From Utricularia gibba (Eukaryota; Streptophyta; Magnoliopsida; Lamiales; Lentibulariaceae): a stretch of DNA of 64,000 bases. The notes below the pieces were generated by a model. It was not told the origin of the DNA, did not search any database, and saw only the letters and a list, made by a program, of their open reading frames with translations. The stretch is from the NCBI GenBank assembly GCA_002189035.1, contig NEEC01000016.1, positions 744,001 to 808,000 of the forward strand. Direction: 5' to 3'. Both the position numbers and the translations under genes were made by a program. Position 1 is the first letter of the stretch. Each line of letters begins with the position of its first letter. Below are positions 1 through 10,608 of the stretch, piece after piece.

Positions 1-616
1 TTTTTGAATTTTTCACTTTGATATCTTCCTTTGACTGCTGGGAGGTTGTTTTTGACGGGTTCACAAAACCGTTTTTATTTATTTACACATTAATAATGTG
101 AATATTACGAGAAACTATTGTTGGGCTGGGGACTGATTAGTTGATAATATCTAAAAAATCACATTAAATCAATTATGAATTATTATTGCCGTATATTAAT
201 TTAAATCATGATTAAATTTAATAATTTTTTATAAGTAAATATATTGAAATTTAAAAAAAAAATAATGAAGGATTCAATAATGATGCATGCATGTAAACCA
301 TTCACCATTTTTTTGAAAAACAATCATCCTTACATTATCTCTCACACATTAAGATCAAAATTTTATATATAGGATAATTATTTTCATATATAGTAATAAT
401 AGGATGGTTAATTTTCTAAATTAACGAAATTAATATATTCTCGTAGGTGTGGGGTCCGCAACACAGGGGGCAATGCCAGCTGTCCGGCGGTGGACTGGAC
501 TACAATACAATGGATGTGGGCTGGGCGGGTGTGAAGGGGCAGTCGTGTAATCTGGTCATTTTTTGGCTTTCGAGTGGTGACAGTGGCTCGACGAACCCTA
601 GTGGTAAATTCGGAGA
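1..616. promoter_or_regulatory. 5' flank and upstream leader of the RPS15A gene
   Basis: The first 440 bases are AT-rich with no gene. From about 445 the composition turns GC-richer and fits promoter and leader sequence. A site II-type element (TGGGCT) is at 517-522 and a telo-box-like AACCCTA at 594-600; both are commonly found upstream of plant ribosomal protein genes. A likely 5'-UTR intron runs from GT at 618 to AG at 868, leaving 22 leader bases before the start codon at 891. The open frames here have no recognisable protein similarity. The element assignments are motif matches only. Confidence 0.5.
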
Positions 617-887
617 GGTAAATTCGATCGTGATTCTTGTCCCGTCGGGTTTTGTACTTTTGAGTTGGTTTCGGGTTTCTTTGGTGATAGAGTATGCGTT
701 TGGAGGCAGGATTGCACCGTTTTTTTTTTTTTGAATCGCATTTTTTATGGAGGCCTTGGATTCCGGCACTTCGGTGGAATGATAACGTGATATGGGTTTT
801 TCATGTTTGTATTTGGGGCGGGGTGGAGAATGCAGTTCATTTGAATAAAGATTGTATTCTGAAAGCAGGTTTCTCAGCTGGAATTGA

Positions 888-1500
<613 letters not shown>

Positions 1501-1865
1501 GCTTCATTACAATGGCGGTAGCAGTTTGATTTTGTTCACAGTTTGAGGGATTGTCTACGCGTGCTGATTGAACATTTGGCTTTTGTTTCATTCTCTGAAT
1601 TGCTGGGAAACGTTTTTGAACTGCTCATTAGCTTGAGAATGCAAATCATGCCAGACAACTGCTGGCTTTTCCTTGCAAAGTGGTATGCATTCACAGGAAC
1701 ATAATCTTGTGCATTCAACAATGGATCCCGTGCCAGAAGCAGTTAACACAACTCGACACACCAATTGGAAAAATCAAGAACATGGATTGATGCAGTGATG
1801 GTCTCCACAACCACAAACATCGATTTTTATTGAACCAGAGAAGTTACCAGTGTCGGATGTATGTC

Positions 1866-2543
1866 TCAGCCTCTCAAGGAAGCAGCAGCACCTCCCTTTG
1901 ATAGATCCTCAAGCGCCTTGGATATCTGCTCTTCGCTCAGCCCCTCCAACCGTACTTCTCGCTCGACACCCATGTCTGTGTAAGAAAGACAGCATCCATG
2001 ACTTGATCAGTTGCCTTCATCAGATAGCAGCTACAAGCCATGGCCGATTTGTTTGAGAACTAAACTACATCCAGAGTTGCAATCACAAAGTAATATGCTT
2101 GTTGCATTTTTCTCTATGAAATTCCCAATGAAACTCAAAGAACAAAGGGAGAGTTTATCAAAGAACAATCCGGGTATTCAGACGATACCCAAATCATTCA
2201 GAGTTGAGATTTATCAAACTCAGAACAGCAGCTGCATTGCATAAAATTGGGATCCGGATGCGAAAAATTAAAGCTTACCGTATCTAGCCCAAAGCTGAGG
2301 CTCGATACCAGTTGCCTCACGGATCAAAATCGGGAGCCTAGGGTTCTTCGTTTTCAGATCCTTGTAATGATGCTCGATGAAACTTCTGGGAAGATGTACA
2401 ATGCAGCATTAACCGAAAAAGCAATCGCAATCGACTGAAGAACAAATCAAGCATTACTTGGCAGCCGCACTCGAGGGCGAATCGGGAGAGAAGAGGAAGC
2501 GTAGCTCCTTGATATACCGAGATAACTGGCCCCTCCACGCCAT
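1866..2543 (-). CDS. NADH dehydrogenase (ubiquinone) 1 alpha subcomplex subunit 2 (complex I B8)
   Basis: Accessory subunit of mitochondrial complex I with a thioredoxin-like L51/S25/CI-B8 fold. Exons in transcript order are 2543-2458, 2385-2279 and 1975-1866; phases fit and give 100 residues, against about 98 in plant relatives. The protein starts MAWRGQLSRYIKELRFLF. The middle exon encodes SFIEHHYKDLKTKNPRLPIL followed by IREATGIEPQLWARY, the family signature, and the last exon begins MGVEREVRLEGLSE. No exon is long, so no single open frame shows the gene. It is divergent from the ADF gene, with 372 bases between start codons, and a telo-box (AAACCCTA, 2689-2696) lies in that gap. The identification is firm from the core motif; the exact third-exon acceptor is inferred. 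Confidence 0.92.
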
Positions 2544-2915
2544 TTCTCGCAATCAAATGCAACAATATCTGGTTCCAGTTGCAATCGTTTTCACAAATCT
2601 GTGCCCTAATCGCCAAGAACAGACTAATCGGAAAAGGGAACTTACCTGCCAAACGGATCAAGCATTTTGCTCGCAAATTCTACTACTAAAACCCTATACC
2701 CAAATTCGACAAACCGGGAGCGGTGAACCGGGTCAGTGAGGCCGGTCTGGTTTGATTTTATTGACAGATGTACACCCGTGCCATAGTTCTATTCTTGTTG
2801 TCCGTCTGTGCGTGCCCCAAGGGAGAAGCTTTCCTCTTGAGCACATCGACCCCAGGAAACAGAGTTTTTTCTCAGCCTTAGAATCCCGTCCTTGAGGAAT
2901 TCTTCTGTCGTCGCG
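2544..2915. promoter_or_regulatory. Shared divergent promoter region, complex I B8 and ADF
   Basis: The 372 bases between the two divergent start codons must hold both leaders and at least the core promoters. A telo-box AAACCCTA is present at 2689-2696. A pyrimidine-rich stretch precedes the ADF start. No clear TATA box was seen for either gene. Confidence 0.4.
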
Positions 2916-4051
2916 ATGGTATGGACTTCTTGGTTTCAGTGTTGTTTCTGGGGTGTTTGTTTTTTCTTTTTTCTTTTTAGGCTAGGTTTCGTGTGTGTAT
3001 TCCTTACGCTTTCTGCGAACTTTGTGCTTTTTTTTTTTGAGTTCAAAGCGAAATCACTTTCTCTTCGGATTCAATTTCTTGTGCTCAAGCTCTCGTGTGA
3101 CTATTAGCCGAATCTGAGAGGAGTCTTACTGTAGCAACTCTGTTGCTGTTGGTGGTTTTTTTTGTTGTTTGATATAACATGCTACGGTTGCGGGGATTTA
3201 GCATTCTAGTGTTTTTTCATGGAGTTCGTGACTGTTAGAATGATTGTATACATGGGTTTATGCCGTTTCTTCTTATGTTTTTGGACTCCAACTCTGGATT
3301 ACAGAAAAGGGAATGGTCTGGAATTCATAAAACAGTGTGTATGGAAGTGTTTTTGAAACGAACATCAAGAAGGTGTTTCATTTTCGCATCTCCTGTGGCT
3401 ATGTAACATTTTTTGTGGTTTCTCTGTTTGGAAATTCATGTTTTTACATTCTGTGGTATACTGAATAAAGGTAAAAGATCAAGTCTTGTAACCATTGTTT
3501 TACTCAGCGTTTATGTTTGTGTTTTCCTTACTCGGGTTTCCATTCGCTTCTCAGGCTAATGCAGCTTCTGGAATGGCTGTTCATGATGATTGCAAGCGCA
3601 AGTTTATGGAACTGAAAGCTAAACGTACACACCGCTTCATTGTCTTCAAGATTGAAGAGAAGCAGAAACAGGTACTTGTGGAAAAGCTTGGTGAACCAAC
3701 CCAAACATATGAAGACTTCACTGCAAGCCTACCAGCTGAGGAGTGCAGATATGCTGTTTATGATTTCGAGTTTATGACCGAAGGGAATGTTCCTAAGAGC
3801 AGGATTTTCTTCGTCGCATGGTAATTTCCTTATCTTTTTTATAAGCATGTTATCAGACCATGGACACCCTCTGTATATGATGATAACTCGGTGGACTTAG
3901 GTCGCCTGACACTGCCAAGGTGAGGAACAAAATGATCTACGCCAGCTCAAAGGACAGGTTCAAGAGGGAATTGGATGGCATTCAGGTTGAGCTGCAAGCT
4001 ACTGATCCAACGGAAATGTCTCTCGAAGTTTTCCAAACTCGTGCGAATTAG
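2916..4051 (+). CDS. Actin-depolymerizing factor (ADF/cofilin)
   Basis: Binds G- and F-actin and drives filament severing and turnover in the cytoplasm. Exons are 2916-2918 (only the ATG), 3555-3820 and 3901-4051. The single-codon first exon followed by a roughly 640-base intron is the classic plant ADF gene structure. The product is 139 residues, the normal length. It begins [20 protein letters not shown], with the conserved N-terminal Ser region that is phosphoregulated in the family. The ADF-H core includes [20 protein letters not shown] and the actin-binding helix [14 protein letters not shown]; it ends VFQTRAN. The first intron is long and pyrimidine-rich, and in this family such introns can raise expression. 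Which ADF subclass this is cannot be decided here. Confidence 0.95.
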
Positions 4052-4416
4052 TTCCAGCAGAGTAAGATATTAGCTCTCTGCTGGACCCTAAAGAGTGTTT
4101 GTTTGCTTGTAGTCATCCTCCTGGCTGTGAAATGATCTTCACTCAGTCAATGTATTATTGGTGTTGTCCCTACAGAGCATATTTTGCTGTTGTCCTTCCC
4201 GTCTTTACTTCCTGGGGTGTCTCAGTTGTGTGGTTGGAACTGGATTCTGGAATACCATCTCCTTAATGTAATGGTTTTTCAAATTCCATGCTTTCACTCT
4301 GCTCCATAGGAGGAAAATGGTTTATGTTAGTATGTTACATGATACAACAAAGAACAATAAGCAAGCTGCTCTATACAATTGCACCAAATCCAGTTTTCAA
4401 TGGTGAACATGTCCTG
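4052..4416. other. Convergent 3' flanks of ADF and PPR genes
   Basis: About 365 bases between the ADF stop and the PPR stop on the opposite strand. The sequence looks like two 3'-UTRs; an ATGTAATGG stretch near 4266 could be part of a polyadenylation region. No further gene is seen. Confidence 0.4.
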
Positions 4417-7023
4417 TTAGCATCGACACGAATTCATTGTAATCGCATTCATAAGATGAGCATTGGTTGCTGGAGTTAGCTTCAGGCCTCGTTTGATCAT
4501 ATCAGTCTTCAACTGAAGACTCTTGGAGTATTCTCCTGCTGTGCAACATGAGTGTATCAGAAAATTATAGGCAACAGCATCAGGCTCAATCCCCTGAGAC
4601 AACATAGTCTCCCAGAGCCTCAAGGCTCCTTGCAAATCACCTATCCCACAATATGCAAACATAACAGTTGAATAGCTTATGCAGTCTGGAAAAATACGGT
4701 TGTTGGTCATCTCAACAAGTGTTTCAGAAGCATTTTCCATTTTGCCCCACTTGCAGAAACCTCGAATCAAGATATTGTACGTGATGTTGTTAGCAAGGGA
4801 GGCGCTGAGCATCATTTTATGCAGCTTTATAGCCTCTTCCATGTTGCCTACTCTGGTAAAATGATCAAGAAAGCAGCCACAGGTGAATTCATTAGGAGTA
4901 ACATTTCTGGAAAGCATGTCCTCATACAGAGTCTCCACCTTGTCAATGGATCCTGCTTTACATAGGCTATCGATCATTGTGGTGTAGGTCACCACATTAG
5001 GGAAGACACCTTCACTGATCATGAGATCCCAATGAGCCTTGGCCATTTTCAAATCTCCTTCTTTTCCATACTTGTCTATGATGCTAGTATAGACCACCTT
5101 ATCAGGACTTAAACCCTGATCATGAATCTGCTTCAAAGTGTTCATGAACAATCTTGTATCTTTTTGTCCAAGAGCTTCTTGAATGATGATAGAATAGCAT
5201 ACAAGATCCATTTCCACACCCCTTTCCTTCATCTCTTCACAAACATTCAGTGCGTCCTCCAATTTACTGTGCTTACAGTAACCATGTACTAGTTCAGAAT
5301 AACACATCTCATTCAACATATGATTTCCCTTCCACAGATCATCCAGGAATTGCTTGGCCTCACATAGCTTACCCACAGAACAAAGCCCAGAAATTAGAGA
5401 CCTATAGGTATATGTGTCAGCTTGTAAGCCCTTTTTTGTCATCTCATCAAACATTTCGAATGCTCTCGTAACATTGCCTATCCTGCAAAGGCCATAAACT
5501 AAAACGTTATATGTAACCTCATTGGGAGCAACATTAAGCTCACCCATTTTATTGAACAAATTGCATGCTTCAACCACCATATTTGCAAGACAAAGTCCAT
5601 ACATAAGTGCTGTGACTGTTTGAACATTAGGTGAAATCCCTTTCCCTGTCATCTCATGATACAACCAGAGCGCCTTTTTTACTTTGTTCATTTTACAGTA
5701 GCCATCAATCAGCGTTGTATATGTTACAACTGTGTGAGCCAAGCCTTTCGTTTCTGCATCCACGAACAGTCTCTCTGCTGCATCCAATCTTCCCAACTTG
5801 CAGTATCCACTAAGTAGTATGTTATATGTGTAAATTGTTGGGCGCATTCCATTACTGAGCATTTTACCAAGAAAGGCCATAGCTTTGTCAACTTTTCCCC
5901 TCTTACAATACAAATCAATGATAATGTTGTATGTTATATCACTGGTGAGCAACCCCTTTTGCTCCATCTTCGTGAATACTCGCTCTATGTATTCCAAATG
6001 GTTATTTTTACCCAAGGAGTGGATCAAACCATTACAAACATACATATTGGGCAGCTGCCCTAGTTTGCTAACCTTCTCAAATAACTCATAAGCACTGACA
6101 ACATCCCCTCTTCTTCTCATTCCATCAAGCACAGATGATAAAGCCTCACCACTTGGAACAATGCCATTCGCTACCATCTCATCTACCATACCTCGAGCAA
6201 CATCAAACTCATTCTCTTTGCAAAGTCCAAAGATCAATGTACAGTAGGTGACTACATCAGCCTGCAAGGTTTTAAGAGTCATCATCTTCTTAACCTCAAT
6301 GGCGTCCAACAACATTCCATTCTTACACAGCCCATGGATCACAACGTTGTATGGAACCACATTCATTTGGCAGGACTCATTATTCTCAACTTGGCTAATC
6401 ATTTCCTTTGCTCTTCCAAAGTCCTTCAACTCACACAAGCTCTGAATGACAGCGGTATACACGTATATATCTGGCTGCAACTTGGAATCCAAAAAGAGCT
6501 CATGAAATAAGCTAAGAACCATATCAGATCTTCGTATCTTGATTAACGCATTCAGCATCGCACTAATAGTCCTAACTTCCGTAAACAATCCACGTTCATT
6601 CATTAACTTCACGACCAAAACAGAATCCAAAACTCTTCTCCGCTGAATATAGCTCTGTACTAACAAATCGAATCCATAAACAGAATCAAAATTGAATCTT
6701 GTATATGAAATAAACATGCTCCAAAAAACAACTCCAGGGTCACCCTTCCTTTCCAGAAGGGTCTGCAAAAGAGATGACGCCGGCCAGTAAAGCTTCGACC
6801 GGACTAAAGAGTGAACCATCAAACAGAAGGACTCCGTGGAATGGGGGAAGTTCTTGTGAAGACCTAGAAAATTGAAGAAACGGAGGGCTAACCTGGAATC
6901 ATGGAGATTCCGAAGAATGAATTTTTCCACATGATGTGGGCTGAGGCGATTGAAGATGGAGGCTGACTCGAGAGCCACGGACCACCTCTGCTTGCCGCGG
7001 ACGACGTTGTCCAGCTCGGCCAT
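4417..7023 (-). CDS. P-class pentatricopeptide repeat protein (At5g59900-like)
   Basis: Predicted organellar RNA-binding protein of 868 residues in one uninterrupted exon. From about residue 185 to the end it is a continuous array of roughly 35-residue PPR motifs of P type, for example PNVVTYTTMIDSLCKAGSID and PNEVTYNVLVYGLCRIGNVT, with no E or DYW domain. The N-terminal block (LALRFFNFLGLHKNFPHSTE) and the overall repeat order resemble Arabidopsis At5g59900, as I recall it. The first in-frame ATG is at 7023, but the expected organelle-targeting leader is missing. The frame stays open for about 36 codons upstream without an ATG, while an adjacent frame carries an Arg-rich MLARRMRAPR start near 7126. 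One missing base would join them. The true start is therefore uncertain; the repeat body is certain. Confidence 0.9.
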   Translation of the reverse strand: MAELDNVVRGKQRWSVALESASIFNRLSPHHVEKFILRNLHDSRLALRFFNFLGLHKNFPHSTESFCLMVHSLVRSKLYWPASSLLQTLLERKGDPGVVFWSMFISYTRFNFDSVYGFDLLVQSYIQRRRVLDSVLVVKLMNERGLFTEVRTISAMLNALIKIRRSDMVLSLFHELFLDSKLQPDIYVYTAVIQSLCELKDFGRAKEMISQVENNESCQMNVVPYNVVIHGLCKNGMLLDAIEVKKMMTLKTLQADVVTYCTLIFGLCKENEFDVARGMVDEMVANGIVPSGEALSSVLDGMRRRGDVVSAYELFEKVSKLGQLPNMYVCNGLIHSLGKNNHLEYIERVFTKMEQKGLLTSDITYNIIIDLYCKRGKVDKAMAFLGKMLSNGMRPTIYTYNILLSGYCKLGRLDAAERLFVDAETKGLAHTVVTYTTLIDGYCKMNKVKKALWLYHEMTGKGISPNVQTVTALMYGLCLANMVVEACNLFNKMGELNVAPNEVTYNVLVYGLCRIGNVTRAFEMFDEMTKKGLQADTYTYRSLISGLCSVGKLCEAKQFLDDLWKGNHMLNEMCYSELVHGYCKHSKLEDALNVCEEMKERGVEMDLVCYSIIIQEALGQKDTRLFMNTLKQIHDQGLSPDKVVYTSIIDKYGKEGDLKMAKAHWDLMISEGVFPNVVTYTTMIDSLCKAGSIDKVETLYEDMLSRNVTPNEFTCGCFLDHFTRVGNMEEAIKLHKMMLSASLANNITYNILIRGFCKWGKMENASETLVEMTNNRIFPDCISYSTVMFAYCGIGDLQGALRLWETMLSQGIEPDAVAYNFLIHSCCTAGEYSKSLQLKTDMIKRGLKLTPATNAHLMNAITMNSCRC

Positions 7024-8660
7024 GAAATTTTCGTCATCAAGTATTCGGCGAGGGCGTAGACTGAAACCCTTGTTCTGGAACCTGGGAATGAGTCCTTTAC
7101 CCGCGGCGCCCTCATTCTCCGGGCAAGCATTTTTTCAGGAAGCCATCGGCGGCGAATTCCATGGCAACAACGGTGACGCTTTTTGGTGTACGTGGCGGTA
7201 CTTTTAGTTATCCGCAACGTACATCAACAAAGACGCGCCCGTCAAGGAAATTGGGGATTACGAATTCATTCGGCCAAGCGCCAACAGAAGAGAAGACGAC
7301 CCAATCGCGGCATTTATAACAAAGGAACAACCTGGCCGGGAATTCCCTTTTTTGTGATAAAATCCGGAAGACGTCGGAATCACAATGCCTCCGCCGTCAA
7401 ATGTTGGGGGGTTCCGATCATCACCGCGGCCCTGGCAACCGGGTACGAGATAGCTAAAAAGCCCCAACTCTACCGCTTATTTACAAATATGATCCCCTTT
7501 TCCCTTTCCGAAATTAACACACAAATTTTATTCCGAGTGTCAATTTGTAAAAATTAATAAATTGAAAAATAATTATATTTTATCAAATAATAGTATTTAA
7601 TAAAAATGTCTCATTTTAATGTAAAATTTTATAATTATCAAAGATATATATCTTAATACTATATTTTAATTAATCAACTAAATTGATCAATTTGTATTTT
7701 GAAGGTTTATGTAAGGTAAGATGTTTTATAATGATATTCTATATTGATTATAGATAAAAAAAATAAATGTGTTTAGATAAATAGATTATCTTAATATTAT
7801 ATGAGGCTTTGTAATTGAAATGAAAAAACGTAAAATTATGAGAATTATATACTAGAATCAAATAATATTATGTAAAGAAAAAGATGAATCGATATATTCG
7901 ATATTAAAATCAAATTCGAACAAATACTAATGGTAAAACAAGGTGGCACTCGGTAAGAATACTTATTGTATAAAAGAGGAGAAATATAAATTTATTTGAC
8001 TTATGATGATATTTTAAATTAATTATGTATAAAGTAAATACGTTTAAATAGAATAATTATTCTATTTAAATTATGAAGTTTGAATGTTTCAAACAAGTAA
8101 TATCATATAAAATAGGTGTGTCGGTTTACATGAAAAAATTATTTAACATTTTACTCCATGATATTAAATATCATTATTTACATATATCTTAATTAACATA
8201 TTTTTTTCGCGATCCCTTTGTCCACAGGCCGGCACCGCTTTCGCCCCCACCCATCATGCGCAGGCACCCCTCTTCCTCCTTGCTTCTATAGCTTATGAGT
8301 GTGTTTGGTAAAAACGATAAAGAGGTATAATTAAATGATAAAAAAAATTAGAATGTTTGATATGTGAGATAAACTAAGAATAAGTTATACCATGAATATG
8401 ATATAAAATAATGATAAGGAAGTACATGACATAAAATTATATTATAATATACCTTCGTCTTTTATTAGGCGATGGGGATCTCACCGGACCTTTCTTACAA
8501 TGAAGGCGGCCAACGGGAAACGTTCAAAACTGTCGGGCTTTGCTTCCATTAGAGAAATCAGAGAAGCCGTCTCTGTATTCGCGAATCCTGGCCACGGTCT
8601 TAATTCAAAACTCAACAGTAAATAATGACCCAGGATCGCTTCCTGGTTTGGACCTTCGCG
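7024..8660. other. AT-rich intergenic region between PPR and RLCK genes
   Basis: The first 500 bases hold the PPR upstream region. From about 7540 to 8480 the sequence is very AT-rich with only short, meaningless open frames, apart from a small GC-rich island at 8218-8290. No tRNA, repeat array or mobile element end was identified. Confidence 0.5.
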
Positions 8661-8663
8661 TAG

Positions 8664-8672
8664 TATATAAAA
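8664..8672 (+). promoter_or_regulatory. TATA-box candidate for the RLCK gene
   Basis: TATATAAAA lies 35 bases before the ATG at 8707. If used at the normal 25-35 base spacing, the 5' leader would be only about 5-15 nucleotides, which is unusually short. An upstream promoter with this TATA inside a longer leader is the alternative. Confidence 0.35.
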
Positions 8673-8706
8673 CACCCAGACTTTTACAGATTCTCATGCT
8701 TTTGGA

Positions 8707-10287
8707 ATGAGTTGCTTCCATTTCACCTCCGGCGGCGAGCAGCAGCCTTCCGACGGCGGGAAAACAGGTGGGTATCAACGGAAGCTGACATGGGCCCGTT
8801 CTCTGAGCGTGGCGTCGACGAATCTGGACTCACGGCGGTCGGAGGTGGACGCGGAGTCACGGAGGGACTGGGAATCACGATTGCTGTTCAACGATTTCTT
8901 GGCTCAGAGAATGTGCAACGATCTGCGGGTATTCTCCTTTTCGGAGCTGAAATCGGCCACCCGAGGGTTTAGCCGCAGTCTCATCATCGGAGAAGGCGGC
9001 TTCGGCTGCGTTTACCGCGGCCGGATCCAGGACTCCGACACCGATGTGGCGATCAAGCAGCTGAACAGGAACGGATTCCAGGCATGCCCTTTACCATTTT
9101 CACCTCCCAATTATTCTCTCAAGTTGCTCTCTAGATCATCCTTTACTGCCTGCTTCTTCTTCCTTCTGCACAAGAAGACACAGATAGGCACAATCTACAA
9201 CTCTAGCTTCGTTTGAACCATAAGCTTACTTGTTTCAGTTGTCACATCTAGTCATCAGGGGCATGAGGAATGGATAAACGAAGTGATCATGTTGGGTGTG
9301 CTGAATCACCCCAATCTTGTGAAGCTGGTAGGCTACTGTGCTGATGATGACGAGAGAGGAATTCAGCGTTTGCTGGTGTATGAACTTATGCCCAACAAAA
9401 GCTTGGAAGATCACTTACTGTCTCGGTCAAATGCTCCTCTCCCCTGGAGCCTGAGATTGGGGATTGCTCGAGATGCAGCTCGTGGGCTGGCATACCTCCA
9501 TGAGGAGATGGAGTTTCAGGTACTGGAGCTTCCCTTTTAATCATCCCTCTGTGTCATTGTCTGCTGTTGAATAGCACACTGGGAGATGAACTTCTTGTGC
9601 CTTGTTTCCTTAGTTGATATTCAGAGACTTGAAGACATCAAACGTTCTTCTGGATGAGAACTTCAATGCAAAGCTATCAGATTTCGGGTTTGCCAGGCAG
9701 GGACCTGCTGCTGGATCTGCTCACGTTTCTTCACCTGTGAGTTCAGTTCTGTCCCTCTTGAACATGTTCGGCTGTGAGTTCAGTTCAGTCCCTTCTGAAG
9801 TATAGCATTTCAGGTTGTTGGAACAGTAGGTTATGCAGCACCGGAATACCTCCATACAGGCAGATTGACTGTCAAAAGCGATGTATGGAGCTTCGGCATT
9901 GTTCTGTTCGAGCTCATCACCGGCAGACGAGTGATAGAGAGAAACCTGCCGCGGGACGAGCAGCAGCTTTTGGACTGGGTAAAGCCTTACGTTGGGGACC
10001 CCAAAAAGTTCCACATGATTTTGGATCCGAGGCTCCAAGGGGAGAGCTGCATGGAGTCTGCGCAGAAACTGGTGTCTTTAGCCAACAAGTGCCTGCTCAA
10101 GAACCCAAAATCACGACCCAAAATGAGTGAAGTAGTCCAGATTCTTGAGAGTATCTCAAATGAGACTGTGGCTGATTGCATGCGTCAAGCTGCTAATGAA
10201 GAAATGGCTCAAGAAGCAGCAGGCGTTGGATGCGTGAGCGTCGACCGCAGCATCTTCTTCCTGAAAAAAGGGTTATTTAGACTGTAG
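8707..10287 (+). CDS. Receptor-like cytoplasmic kinase, RLCK-VII (PCRK1/PBL19-like)
   Basis: Serine/threonine kinase of the PBS1-like group that relays pattern-receptor signals at the plasma membrane. Exons are 8707-9081, 9259-9519, 9614-9736 and 9814-10287, giving 410 residues. Visible motifs: MSCF N terminus (Cys3 a possible palmitoylation site), glycine loop [10 protein letters not shown] (about 94-103), catalytic Lys in VAIKQL (117), FRD in place of HRD (215-217, normal for this subgroup), DFG (235-237) and [10 protein letters not shown] in the activation segment. The 125-residue first exon ends at CAG and intron 1 appears to start with GC (CAG|GCATGC), acceptor at 9257-9258; this keeps phase 0 and restores the family's GxQ-GHEEW junction. 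The C-terminal tail after [12 protein letters not shown] is not conserved. No transmembrane segment is present. Confidence 0.92.
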
Positions 10288-10608
10288 GGGGATGGTCCAG
10301 AGGCATAGGTACCTAGTGAAGCTGCGCCTTGGAAGATCATCCCTCCATATTTGGTGAAGGGTGCTTGATGATTTCTTTTGTTCTTTTGCTTGCTTGGGTA
10401 TGAAATCAGAGGCTGGTGGCTGATCTTGAAATGCAAGGAGGAAAATGAAGTACTTGAAAATGAGTAAAGAAAAGGTAAGTTGCTGCAGCTATTTACATCG
10501 ATTCATAGTAAAGAATATATTCTCACAACTTGAAGTAACTGTAGCAGAAAATTGGCAACACAAGACGTGCAAAAACAGGCAAACATTTGCCAAGCTAACC
10601 ACACCAAA
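10288..10608. other. Convergent 3' flanks of RLCK and KIN14B-interacting protein genes
   Basis: A 321-base gap between two stop codons on opposite strands. It is consistent with two 3'-UTRs; no other feature is seen. Confidence 0.4.
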
